Origin: Cololabis saira
Lineage: Eukaryota; Chordata; Actinopteri; Beloniformes; Belonidae
Reading direction: 5' to 3'
Length of the DNA stretch: 64,000 nt
NCBI RefSeq assembly: GCF_033807715.1
Contig: NC_084591.1
Coordinates: 30,034,590-30,098,589, forward strand
This document shows positions 1 through 11,043 of this stretch, one piece after another (the stretch's first letter is position 1; the number at the start of each line of letters is the position of its first letter). A program made the position numbers and the translations under genes. A model generated the notes under the pieces. That model saw only the letters and a program-made list of their open reading frames with translations. It had not been told where the DNA came from and made no database searches.

Positions 1-1183
1 GCAGGGGCCGTCACAATTTACTATACTTGTATATGTGGTCAAAATACTTGACTTGTGTTTGATTGATAACACCTTGCGTAAGAAAATATTTTTCAAATGA
101 TTGCCAGGCGGACTTGACTAAGTGAAATAGTGGAAGTTTTGCCTTTTATTTTATTTTTTAAACATATTAGATGTTTAACCTTGTAATAGTTTTCATTTTA
201 AGGTCATGTTGCATGGCAAAGCATAAGCAACATGCATCATCTCCATATCTGAATCAGTTTTCTCACACACGCCGAATCCCTTAATTCTACTTTTGTGAAC
301 TATGCCTCTGGACACGTTTCCAATATCCACAACTGGCTGATCAAATAAACAACTATTCACACTGACACTTACAGTTTAGAATCAGCAGATGATCAGCATG
401 TAAGCCCCTGTACTGTTGCTATACATGCCCCCAAAAATGAACTCAAGAAAAACAGAATGTTTGTTATATTTGGTAAACATATAAGAATGTTTTTCTTATA
501 AAAAAACTAACTTCCTGATATCTCTTGTAATTTTTTAGACACTTTAAGACTAGATACTTGTTAAAGAGTGGTGTTTTTTTTGTTTTTTTTTGCATGTCGA
601 TAGTCATGGATCTAGGTTTAGCTAAATTTAGGAGGCCACTTTTTTTAAGATAATGACTGCACTTTTGCATGCATTGTTTTATTTTAGCTTTCAATGGGTT
701 CTTTTGGGATTCTTCATACAAATTATCCTCGTAAACAAGGTGGAGAAACAAGAAGATTAATTCATCAGGAGAGGGTGACTTTCTTTGACTGGTCCTCTTT
801 CTACTTCTGGTCGTCTTTGCGGAATGTTTTTAAATGACTGATTGGAAAAGGAATAAGGCTTAAGCATTGTCAGTCCTTCCATGGTACTGACATCCACTGA
901 ACTCTCAACAAGGTATTTTGCTTGATACTGGGCAGACAAGGTTTTTATTTAGCCCTGCAGTCAGTTTGATGGCTATAGCCCTATGATTTATAAACACATT
1001 TATTTTTCTAAATCCTGTGTGATCCCTAAATTACACTTTCAGACCTGCTTTTTCCATCTTTTTAGGATTCCAGTATGACTTTAAAGACTATCCCTCTAGA
1101 AATATTTAACAACTGAGAACCTATGGAGTTCCCCTTTTTTCCAATTGTTTTGGGTCATTATAAATCTACCAATGTGTCTGTAG
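1..1183. other. unique AT-rich non-coding DNA
   Basis: I see no coding region, RNA gene or repeat here. Open frames are short, lack recognisable motifs and look like chance. The base composition fits fish intergenic or intronic DNA. Confidence 0.6.
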
Positions 1184-1366
1184 CAGTATTTCTTAATCCT
1201 AGTCCTCATGTATCGCTTCCTTGAGTGTATTGGATGTTTTACTGCTTCAGCACTGAATTGATCACCACAGCAGCTTGTCATCAGGAGTTGCACAAGTTTG
1301 TTAATGACCCATTAATTTGAGACAGGTGGGCATTAGTGGAACTTGAGAACCAGGACTGAGAAACAG
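1184..1366. mobile_element. degraded hAT-like MITE
   Basis: The left end reads TTTCTTAATCCTAGTCCTCA and the right end, read inward on the minus strand, is TTTCTCAGTCCTGGTTCTC, so the two form an imperfect terminal inverted repeat about 180 bp apart. The central phrase around TTAATTTGAGACAGGTG resembles the AATCAGGTGTG core of the two clear 224-bp hAT MITEs at 23.8 and 42.7 kb. The flanks (TCTGTAG and TCTATGG) may be a worn target duplication. I infer an old non-autonomous hAT element; there is no coding capacity. Confidence 0.5.
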
Positions 1367-4070
1367 TCTATGGTGTCTATAAATTCACACCTCAGTCAAA
1401 CTGCTGTGTAGTATCAAGGGACACGTGTATCAGTGATTGCCTATAAACGTCAGTGAGGTGAAGCAACATTGCAAAGACGACAAGTTTCAAAAGTTATGTT
1501 GCTAGTACAGATGCTTTTACAACATACTGAATCATCCTTTTTTTAACCATTGGCCTTTGCATTTTGTCTTAATTTTTAATAAATAATGACATTTTATATT
1601 AGTATACTATTGATAAGCTGAGGTTATATTTAAAGCACCAAATGTGTCATACAGGCAAATTGTAATTAATTTTTTTTGTTCTTGATGCTTTTTCTGACAT
1701 ATCAAACCAGTAAAAGGGACTGTATGTTTCACTTCCTATGACTGTCTGCCTGAAAATTGGTCCAATCTCTACAAGACATATTCTTTCAAAGATTCCTATT
1801 GTATTTATTCCCTATTAAGAAAATGTATATTATTTAACAATGACACAACCAAGGGTAAGGGAGTAGGCTTTATTCAATGACTTGAATTGGAATGTCAATG
1901 AGCCACAATTTGAAACAACAGACAGTTATGAAACCTTATCTACAGGTTTTTACTACAAAACCAATAACAGTCCTTTACCAGCAGTCCTACTCCACTGGAT
2001 ATCCTTTGTTGATACCAGTCTGGTAGTTGCTTCATTCTATGTCACGAGTAGTTGTTTGTCTACCAAATACCACCCGGAGGAAGTTTCCTCTGCTTCAATT
2101 GGTACTGCCCTCTAAAGAAATCACAATCGAATTCCAAGGAACCACACTAATTAATTATCTGCAAAAACCTCAATTGTAACATTAAATATATTTGTATTCT
2201 ATCTGTAAAACCAACGGACTATTCACTCTGCATGGCCTTGCTACTGGCAGGAATATTCCTTGCATTCATGTCAGTATATCGGTTGCATGCATGGACCCCA
2301 TAAGAAGGTAAACTTAAAACAGTGCAGACCGAAGCTGAGCAGTATATTTTATAATTAAAGCTGCAATTCCTTATAGTATCTCTTATTGGCCCTTTTTTTC
2401 TTCTTTTTTCTGTCTCTGCTTATCTGCCCTATGGCAGGCAGGACGTGAATGGATGGCCCACTTGATCCCCGGTGTGCCTGAGCAGAAACACAGCAACCCA
2501 GAGGATTAGAACACGAGGATCGGCAGTCATATCCAGATGCTGCAAAGCTGCACCCTGCCTCACATGTGAATAGGTATGCCATTGTCTGGAGTACTTGCTT
2601 GCTTTCTAACTACAAATACAGCCAAAGAGAAAAACATGCTGAAACTGAGTTTACACTAAGTCTGCTATGATACAGGATTACAGGGTTTATGTCTTGCTTA
2701 AATCTTTATCCTCTGATTGTCAGTCAAGATTTCTTGGTAGCAAACTAAGTAAGCCTTTAATGGGTGTGCATTAATAGGCAATTCTTGCAGGAATATGAGA
2801 GTTGTTAAAAGAGGTGCAGAATTCTGATGATCAGATGCAGACTCGTGTGTGTGGTTGTATGCCTGCAGCTCAGAATCCTTCATATTTTGAAGGAAGTATA
2901 TTAAATATACTTATTGGGGGACATAAAAAATATAATTAATGGCAGAGTAAAAGTTCACGATTAGTATTAATCAAGCATAATTCCTGTATAGTTCAAGCCT
3001 CAACAGACTAATCTCACATGCTAAAACTCGCTTCATTTACAATAAATATTATTGGAGGATATTTTATAAAATATGTTTTTGTTAATAGCGAGGGATTTAA
3101 GGATTGTCAGTTTATGCTCCCATCTCTTTATCTTCTGGTTTGTTGCCAAAAGACTCCGTTGTCTTTTTCTGAGGAATGTGTTTCCCCTTTACTTAAGTGA
3201 CTTGTCCTTCATAGATCAAGAGTCCTACAGCAATCAAGCTTGCTTGAATTCCTTATTCTCTGTATAATGTCCTCTGAAACTTTTTTGTACATGTTTTTCA
3301 TTAAACATACATAAGATTTGTTCTTGAGATTTGAAAAGCAGGCTCTTTGGAACAAAGTGCATTAAGTGGAAAAAAGACAAAACTCCAAAACTTGCTGGAG
3401 CAATCGGATTTCAGATACACAGTTTAAAATGATTGTTAAATAGCGCTAAACCACATTTCATCATGCTTCATAGCACAAATATCATCTTTCCCGCCTGTTG
3501 GCTTTCTTTTCCATCAAAATTTACACAGCTTGTTTCAACTGCCTACATCATCTTTGCATCAGTGAATTTTGATACTTAGCCATGACCCACAAAAAGCAGT
3601 TGCACACAAGGCTAAAAGGAATACATAATTTCTTAATGCCCACGCATTCTGGCAACTAAACCCTGCATAACTGCATGCAAAGTTTGTCAGACCAGTTGGG
3701 CTGTGCTTTATCATACAACCAGACAGTCGCTCAAATTCTGTTGGTAATATGCGTGGCAACATTTCATCTAAAATTCCCTGTTTGAGGCGTTGACTCTCCA
3801 ATATTCACAAATCAAATTTTGTTCAATAATTTGAGCTATAGCACTGAATCTCCCTTGAGGCAATACTCAAGCTTACAGAGATGGATAATGTGTTTTATGT
3901 TTTATTGTTTGTATTCATAAAAAAAAAAACAATGAGGAGTCACTAGAAGTGAAAGAAAAAAGACAGGACAGTTGGTCCTCATACTGATGAAGCCGTCAAA
4001 GTGTCTATTAAGGGAAGGAAATTATTATCTAATTAGGTTGTTGGACAGCAACATGGAGAGTTAAATAATG
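1367..4070. other. non-coding stretch, no firm feature
   Basis: This is mostly unique AT-rich sequence. The only structured piece is 2438-2573, which sits between a pyrimidine tract ending in GCAG and a possible GTATGC donor but has stops in all three forward frames (see findings). I see nothing else I can support. Confidence 0.5.
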
Positions 4071-4408
4071 CCTGAGGAATGGATGGAAAGGGTACTAGTG
4101 TCGCTTTTCAACTACAAGGACGATGTCCACAACTGTAGCATCTACAGAGCCATCAACTAGATGTAATATTGACTGAGGTCTGAAGTCTGGAGTAGCAGAA
4201 ACATATGTTAGAGTTGGTAAGTATGTACAAAGGCAGTATGACAGCAGTGAAGTGTGCAGTAAGAGTAACAGATGGTTTTCAGGTGGAAGTAGGACTGGAT
4301 CAAGTATTGGCCCTGAGCCCCTTCTTATTTGCTATGGTGATGGATACGTTCACAGATGTTTGTAAGATGCAGGTGGAAGAAAAATGTGGTGAAATTGACA
4401 TGTGCTAA
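4071..4408 (+). pseudogene. non-LTR retrotransposon reverse-transcriptase relic
   Basis: Two out-of-frame pieces match the fish LINE reverse-transcriptase pattern. The first, from 4071, begins PEEWMERVLVSLFNYKDDV and continues into a CSIYRAIN block, like the 'YRxI' region of RT block 2. The second, from 4205, contains MYKGSMTAVK, then VEVGLDQVLALSPFLFAMVMD, where intact copies carry 'VGLHQGSALSPFLF'. The catalytic F/YADD box is absent, and roughly a hundred residues between the two pieces are missing. I infer an RTE-like LINE fragment that is long dead. The clade assignment is tentative; that it derives from a reverse transcriptase is much surer. Confidence 0.7.
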
Positions 4409-4410
4409 AC

Positions 4411-7164
4411 AGAATCCATGTATAAAGGAAACACTCAATTGTCCTTCCCAAGCTTAAGAATGATTTCACGTTTACTTGTCAACAACTCTGACCCTGTGCA
4501 GACCTGCATCCCTGGATATCCAATCCCAGTTGACCAACGCTAATGCAAGGTCTCAACACATTCCCACATGATTTCAGAGGCTGTCACTCATGCCACATTT
4601 GAAGGTGGTGTGGGACACTTGTGTCCACATCTCCTGTCCTGGGATGGATTCAAGGAACACCAGATAGACATACTTGCGTTATGCGTTGGCTCATTTTGCC
4701 CGCAAATGACAGCAACAAAGCTTTTTGTCATTACATTTTTAGTGCCAGATCTTTAATTTTATTTTACACAACATCATTTGTAATGTGCATATCCTTTACG
4801 GAATAAAGTTTGGGGGGAAATATATGAAGTAATTCCAGCAACCATGCAGAGAGGTTGGAGCTAACATAAAAAGATATCTGCCTGAACTGTCTCCCGAGGG
4901 TTGTCTTATTTATTCCCAGCTGTAGCCTGTGGCTGTTAAAAATAACAACGTATTTGTTGTTTGCAATTGGAAATTATCTGTTTAATATTTGTGAATAGAG
5001 TGGGAAGGCCAGATCCAATCACTCAAGATGCATTTGGGTGCATATTTTAATGTTAGGAGTGAAAACAAGTGCTAATCACTGCCCTCTTGTGACCCAATTT
5101 TTCAAAATGCATGTAGGTGTTAACTGGGACTGTGAAACAGACTGACAAAGTTAAGCAGATGTGTTCCTTCCACATCGGCTGCATTTGAATTGACAAGCTC
5201 CGTGCTTCTGAGATCAAACAATACAAGATGCCTTTTTGATCATCCAAAATAGAACTGGTTTGGTCGAAGAGAAAAGGGAGAGGCATCCATTTGGAAATTA
5301 TTAAAGAAATTAACGCTGACAGATGATGATGGTGCATGATCTTAAGGGTATATATTGTATGTTTTTTTATATCCTGGTTCATCCGTTGCTGTTTGTCTGT
5401 GCTCTCATCTCTCGATACTCCTTTGGGCTGCAGTCAATATCCAATAACTAAGCCAGTCATTCAGTCTCCTTCACCAATGTAGTGAGCAATTGAAGAACCT
5501 TAGAGATTGTTATTAGGGTCCCAAGCCAAAAATTGGTCAAGAAGGGAAAGTGAAAATTCTTTCTTCAATCACAAGCCATTTGGGCCAATAGAAACTGAGG
5601 ATAAGCAGTACAGTTTGAGATTAGAGTGGATCAAAGTGGTGATTAATAGGATGGCAAGCACGCTGATACATTTAATTATCGAATCTGAAAAATTTGATGC
5701 ATTTCTTTGGATTTTGTAGACGTCATTACTGAGGTGTTCGTGAAAATTCTCCTATTTGTTCTACATGCTGTGCTAACTCTGGGGTTTGAATTATAGGATT
5801 TAAAAAAAGGGGGGAATTAGAGAGTTGTAATGAGGTTTATAAAAAATTAAATTTAAGTTCAGGTGAGTAAGGAAAGATACTTTCGCCTGCATGTATTTTC
5901 CTTTCTGACTTATGTCAAGCACACCTCAGTGCATTGTTTTAATACCACTGAGCTCTGCAGGATATCAGCAGTGATGTCTCATACCCTCCAAAAAACGTCA
6001 TGAATAATGAATGAAGGATCTTAAAATAAAGAGCACACATTATTAAGTATTCAGAGTCTCCTTTTGAAGGGGGACAGCTGTAGGTGTCACAGCAAAACAT
6101 TCTCACTCAGTATCTGAGCAGGTAGAGCTTTGAAGACCGTTTAAACAAAGGGAAAGCTACCAGAGTTTGAACTGGAGCAACGACACCCTACAGGTTACAA
6201 AAAAAAAAATCTTAATTCTTCTGCAATGACTAACTTATGTATATTCTGTAATGCCACATTAACAACATGCTTTTAATTATGCTTTGTGCTAATGCTCTTT
6301 ATGGCTCATGCTTTGTTAAACCCCATGTGTATCCTACTGTTTATTTATCGCCCACTAAACTTACTAGCCTGAGCTGTAACATGGTGTGTATATATATATA
6401 TATTGATTGAATGAAGCACCTATACAGGATTTGAAAATAATATTAATAGAAATTCTAAAGCTTACACTTCCACTACTCGCCCATATTGGAGCGTTCCTTG
6501 ACCAAGTAGGGAGCTTTTACACTTGCCCTCGTCACTCCAGGAATAACTGGCCCCACGAGTCTTGTGTGTCTTGGCCTTTTAAGGAACAAGGTCACAGTCT
6601 CCACAATGGCAGGCCAACATGTTTTAATCTCTCTCCAAGGACAGAGGGATCTTTTCTAACTGACTCCTATACAATGGTGCTTAGATCAGTTATGCAAGCA
6701 TGTGAACAACTAAGATATTTTTCACTATTCCACTATTTTGTGTTTTGGGGTCTGTGCCTCACCACATTCAGTTCAAAATAAAACAGAACCTAAATCAAAG
6801 TGCAGGTTTCAGGTTTAAATTGACTATGTTTACCTTAATGAGAAAGGACCTGTTTGGGATGGTGATGCTTTCTCAAGCTCAGTGACTTTTTTGTTTGACA
6901 TATCAGTTTATATGCTTTTCAACTACTCCTCTTCTTTTTTTCCGTCCACACCTTGCTTTTCTGAAAGACAATTGATTTTGCAGACGTAACTTTTTTTCAC
7001 AACTCTACCAGTTTCTTTATGCATGTTTTCGTGAACTGTACGCTGGCCTTTCTGTTATTACGGTTTTTCTGGCATCTGTATCCTTTTATTGAGTCTACAA
7101 AAGTTATTGCTTTTCCTGGATTAACAAAAATGAAATATGTATGCCTACATCCTGGACAATAAAG

Positions 7165-7166
<2 letters not shown>
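4411..7166. other. unique non-coding DNA
   Basis: No gene, RNA or repeat is recognised. There are short A-runs (for example near 6200) and a 12-bp TA run near 6391, nothing more. A 124-codon open frame at 6407-6781 has no recognisable motif and no splice or promoter context, so I do not call it. Confidence 0.5.
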
Positions 7167-7233
<67 letters not shown>

Positions 7234-7308
7234 ACACACACACACACATACTGTATCATATGTGCATCTGCATGCTGTGGAGTTGGGTAACGCATTGCTT
7301 GTTGTATA

Positions 7309-7361
<53 letters not shown>
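7167..7361. repeat. compound microsatellite (CT)n, (CA)n, (TA)n
   Basis: A pure (CT)n run of about 60 bp (7167-7227) is followed by a short (CA)n (7233-7249), about 50 bp of unique sequence, and a (TA)n run broken by a single C (7303-7361). The open frames across it are repeat translations and not genes. Confidence 0.95.
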
Positions 7362-7362
<1 letters not shown>

Positions 7363-9749
7363 CAAAAGCAATGAGCAATTTCACAATGACCCAAAACACT
7401 TCCCATGTCAATGGATTTTTAGATTTTGCCATTAAACACATTACAAAGCTTTTAAAATAAAACGATCAAGATGTGACCAAATGTACTTTCAGCTTTAATT
7501 TAAGCTGTTTCACAGTAACTGAAAAGTGTGCTCTAGATGGTTAAGATAAGATGGTCAAACAGACACTTCAAGAATATTCAATGTATTTGCCTTCAAGAAA
7601 CCTTTAGTTGTTTATACCATATGTATCGTGTCATAATCCACCAGCACTATCAATGAAGTGCCGTTCTGTCAGTTTTGTAGCATTTGGCTTTTTTTTTTCC
7701 GCTTTTTTTTTCTTGCAGACTCTAATCTTGTTCTCATGTTTTTGAATGTTGCCGATATTTTGTACCCTGTTGCAAACCTTCAGCATTGTCTCAAATGATG
7801 GCAGCTCTTTGACAATGATAATCCTTCCTGCTCCTGAGTATTCTTGACTTCTGGTTATCTTGTGAAGGGGTTTTTCTTCATCAAGGAGTGGCTCATCCAC
7901 TTAACTTACCTTCTGTCCTATTTCAGGCCTTTTGATGTTGTTGAAATTGTGAGTGCTCTGTTTCTTTTTAAGAATATACCAAGCTTTTGATTTGGCCAAA
8001 CCTAATAAAGACATAATATATTTATTTTAGATTTGTTGTATCTTCCGTCTAATCATGGTCTCCTTTCCTCGCATTGAGATCTCCTTGGATGTCATACCGT
8101 TAGCTCTAGTTGAACCACTGCCAAATTCCGACTCAACACCTGACATTGACTCCAGACTTTTTATCTGTGTTATTTGTAATAAGTATTTTGATTTTATTTT
8201 AAAACAACCAAATATAACGTGTTTTCTGTGCTACTTACTGTCCACACTGTATACAAATAACAGGATAAAAGTGGATGAATTCCTGATTTTAAAAATCATC
8301 CCTTAAGCTTGATTTTGAAAAAGAGTATTTTTCTGCCAAGAATTAAGTGATCTCATAAGCAAGATGAATAAAGAAAAAGGTTATGGCCTCCAGTGAAGGC
8401 TCCCAGAAGTACCAGTGATGGTGGAAAAGCAAATGCTTCAAAACAAAACCATTAAGTAAGGTGGTTAAATGGCAGCATGACACTAATTATATTACAGAGC
8501 ACTCAAAAATGATCTTAACAGTGACATGTGAATGCTACAGATTAAAAAAAGCATCATGCATAGAATACTGCTGCACAATCATGAAAAAAGCGAGGTGAGT
8601 TTCCATTTTGTTAAATTTAATTCAGTCCCTCAAATAGACTTGAGGAGAATATGAACAGAAATTGAAAAATAGGGAAATTATTTAATGATGTCTTGCAACT
8701 GAGAGAAGGCAACACTCTTAACTACCATATGCCAGACACACAGACAGGCAGGTGGACAGTTATGAAGACAGATGAATGATGCAACGCCTTCAGCACTGAG
8801 GGAAATGAGATCAGATGTTGACAGCTAGATGGACAGATCCCTGGTCTGGCATTCAAATGTTTTCTTACATCTGCCATCCCATGCTTTGTGAATGCACTCT
8901 TTCTATCACGCCATCTCTGCAGTTGCTCTGCAAATTCATCCTCGTTCTTACCTCCACTAGGGAGTAATATTACTGAGTGAAGCATAATATGTGCAGTGCA
9001 GCAGGTTGCCTGTGATAAACGCTTCACAAGCAATAATCTTTCTAAAGACACGAGGTCTCCAATGTCAGCCACCATGCTCAAATTCTGCAATGTGTAGGTC
9101 TGCTTCATAATTCATAACCCCCCTGCCAGAATGTATAAAAAAGAGTCCAAAATGCAGATGTCTGAAAGAGATTATAACAAGTATTAATCTGTTTTCTAGG
9201 TTGACACATTTCTCTCTGTACTCCAGACATGTGCTCGATTACATTTCATACTCTTTTCTTCGCCGAAGCGATTACTACAAGAATGACTCTTCTGTTGTGC
9301 TATATGTAGTTTAAAAAAAACAAAACAGAGGAGCCTATATAAACAAACCAAGCCCAGTGTGTCATGGGAGAGCCATCCTATGCGACAATCAGCCTGAGGA
9401 TGCTATCACATCACCATGCAAGAGAAAGAAACCGGTAGGTGGCAGTCGTGTGCTATTTGGAAGCTACACATGGGAGGAAACGCTTTCTGTCTCCTCTCTG
9501 GAGGCAAATCTCCTCTCTGTCCTTTCTCTCTGTCTTCTACTCGTGCTCGAACACTGTGCCTGTGCACAAATATCAATAAGTGTTTGCTTTATTTAAAAAA
9601 ACTGACCAATTAAGGGTCAAATATGAAATGAATGTGAGGGCAGGACTGAGATTCAGGGATTTTGGAAGCTGTGGAAGTTCAGAGGAAGCATGGAGATTGT
9701 AAATGAGGGGGAACAATATTTCCTGCCTTCACTGCATCAATCCAGCCTG
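7362..9749. other. unique non-coding DNA upstream of the CpG-rich patch
   Basis: No family is recognised. An 89-codon minus-strand frame at 7631-7900 and a 128-codon minus-strand frame at 8722-9108 are longer than average for this window but show no domain, no coding neighbours and no splice context. Sequence from about 9350 becomes less AT-rich on approaching the putative promoter. Confidence 0.45.
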
Positions 9750-10240
9750 ACGGCAGAGTGAATCCAGGAACACTCACTGGCGGAACAGTCTCAGTTGGAG
9801 AGAGAACTGCTCGTCAGTGGGAGGTAACCTACATGATGCCCTCTCTTCAACTTATAAATTCATCGTCTGTCCGTGCGAGGGTAAGCGTTTTCTTGAGGCG
9901 GAACTTGCTGAGCGCACCGACGGACGCACCAGTGGAACTGGCTGATTTGTAAACCACAACGGACTAAAAACACTTCGCAATCCCAAAAAGCGTGAAGATG
10001 AATAGACATTGAGGAAGCACCGTATGGAAAATGTTATTTCACATCATGGTGAGGCTCGTAAAGACGGACCCGGAGCTGGTGCGCAGGTCCTGAGCGCCTA
10101 GACTGAACTGTGACTCCGAGATATTTCTGGTGAAATCGAGCTTCGGTGCAATTGAGTTTTCCAATCTCATAAAAAAAGGCTCTAAAGGTTTTGCGGAGGT
10201 TTCCCGCGGCAACAACATCGTTTTTCTTCTGAAATATGGA
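9750..10240 (+). promoter_or_regulatory. candidate CpG-rich promoter with TATA box
   Basis: A TATAAAT motif lies at 9853-9859. From about 9880 to 10240 CpG dinucleotides are dense (more than 20 by eye), whereas the surrounding kilobases are CpG-poor. Vertebrate promoters commonly retain CpG because they are unmethylated in the germline. The direction is inferred as + because a strong + strand splice donor closes the downstream leader. No transposon termini explain the CpG richness. I infer a host promoter, with a start site perhaps 25-35 bp beyond the TATA box; alternative explanations are an unrecognised GC-rich repeat or chance. Confidence 0.4.
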
Positions 10241-11037
10241 CAGCAAGGCAACCTTCAGAGAGTGCTTATCTTTAATTCCACCAACTTAAATCGCTCATAT
10301 GTACAGGATTGCGCACAATACTGTGGAACTGCTTTCTTAAGACATAACCAAGAAGGGAAAAAACAGAAATAAGGATGTTAAAATCCGCCCTGCATTGTGT
10401 CATGAAATGTAAAAAAAAAGGGTGGGTGACTGAGATTTGGGGATAACTTGATGATAAGTTCCTTTTGAAAAAGCGAATGGGACATTAAAGCAAGTCAGTG
10501 CCTGGATAATGTTCTTCAATGGAGTCTAAATGAAGAGCCTCTCAGGATGTAGTGCTACCTGGACACTCAATGCGGATTGGAGAGGTCACTTTTTTTTAAA
10601 CTCTTAATTTTAATCGGAGAAAGGAGAGAGACAAAAAAAAAAAAAAACGGCATTACTTTGCAATGATCTGACTCATCGTTTGGAGAAAATCTGCGAGCAC
10701 ACGTCGGCCTGGAGAATAGTTTCCACAATGGCACTTGTAGGTGCCTCCGTGATATGTGCGTCCTGAAAGAAGAGGAAATATCCATCCTGTTACAAGCTGT
10801 TTTTTTTTTTTGCATGTCAACTGGACTAATGTGTGGATTACGTACCAATGTCGTTCTGAAAGACGGAGCACAATAAGTCTGAAAAGAAAGAAAGTGACAT
10901 GCGGATTCTGTAAAACCACCCGAGAATGGCGGATTTTTTTTCCATGCAGTTTTTTTTTTTTAAATTGATATGAGAGCAGAAGAGGGACACTTCTTCCCAA
11001 AGAAGATATCCACCAGATATCTCCTCTACGTGAATAA
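9885..11037 (+). other. candidate first exon (long 5' leader, possible short coding end)
   Basis: The stretch runs from the putative start site to a perfect vertebrate donor, GTAAGT, at 11038-11043. It contains several upstream open frames, the longest at 10130-10372, plus homopolymer A and T runs. The last ATG before the donor, at 10970, opens a frame that stays open for 22 codons plus 2 bases to the splice site, starting MRAEEGHFFPKKISTRYLLY. I do not recognise that peptide. If coding begins there, translation would continue in a downstream exon; the candidate exon at 48006 is open in the needed phase, but it is open in all phases, so this is weak support. The leader is long (about 1.15 kb) but within what is seen for vertebrate brain and developmental genes. 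It may equally be a non-coding first exon or a lncRNA. Confidence 0.3.
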
Positions 11038-11043
11038 GTAAGT

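Noticed and set aside
1391..1420. 16-bp match (TCAAACTGCTGTGTAG) also present near 48475
   Set aside because: An exact 16-mer pair is not surprising by chance in 64 kb, and similarity does not extend.
7631..7900. 89-codon minus-strand frame with a lysine-rich middle
   Set aside because: I considered a transposase relic because of its position beside repeats, but no family motif is present and the lysines come from an A/T homopolymer run.
8722..9108. 128-codon minus-strand frame
   Set aside because: No recognisable domain, no splice or promoter signals, and about the length expected by chance in 64 kb; I cannot support it as a gene.
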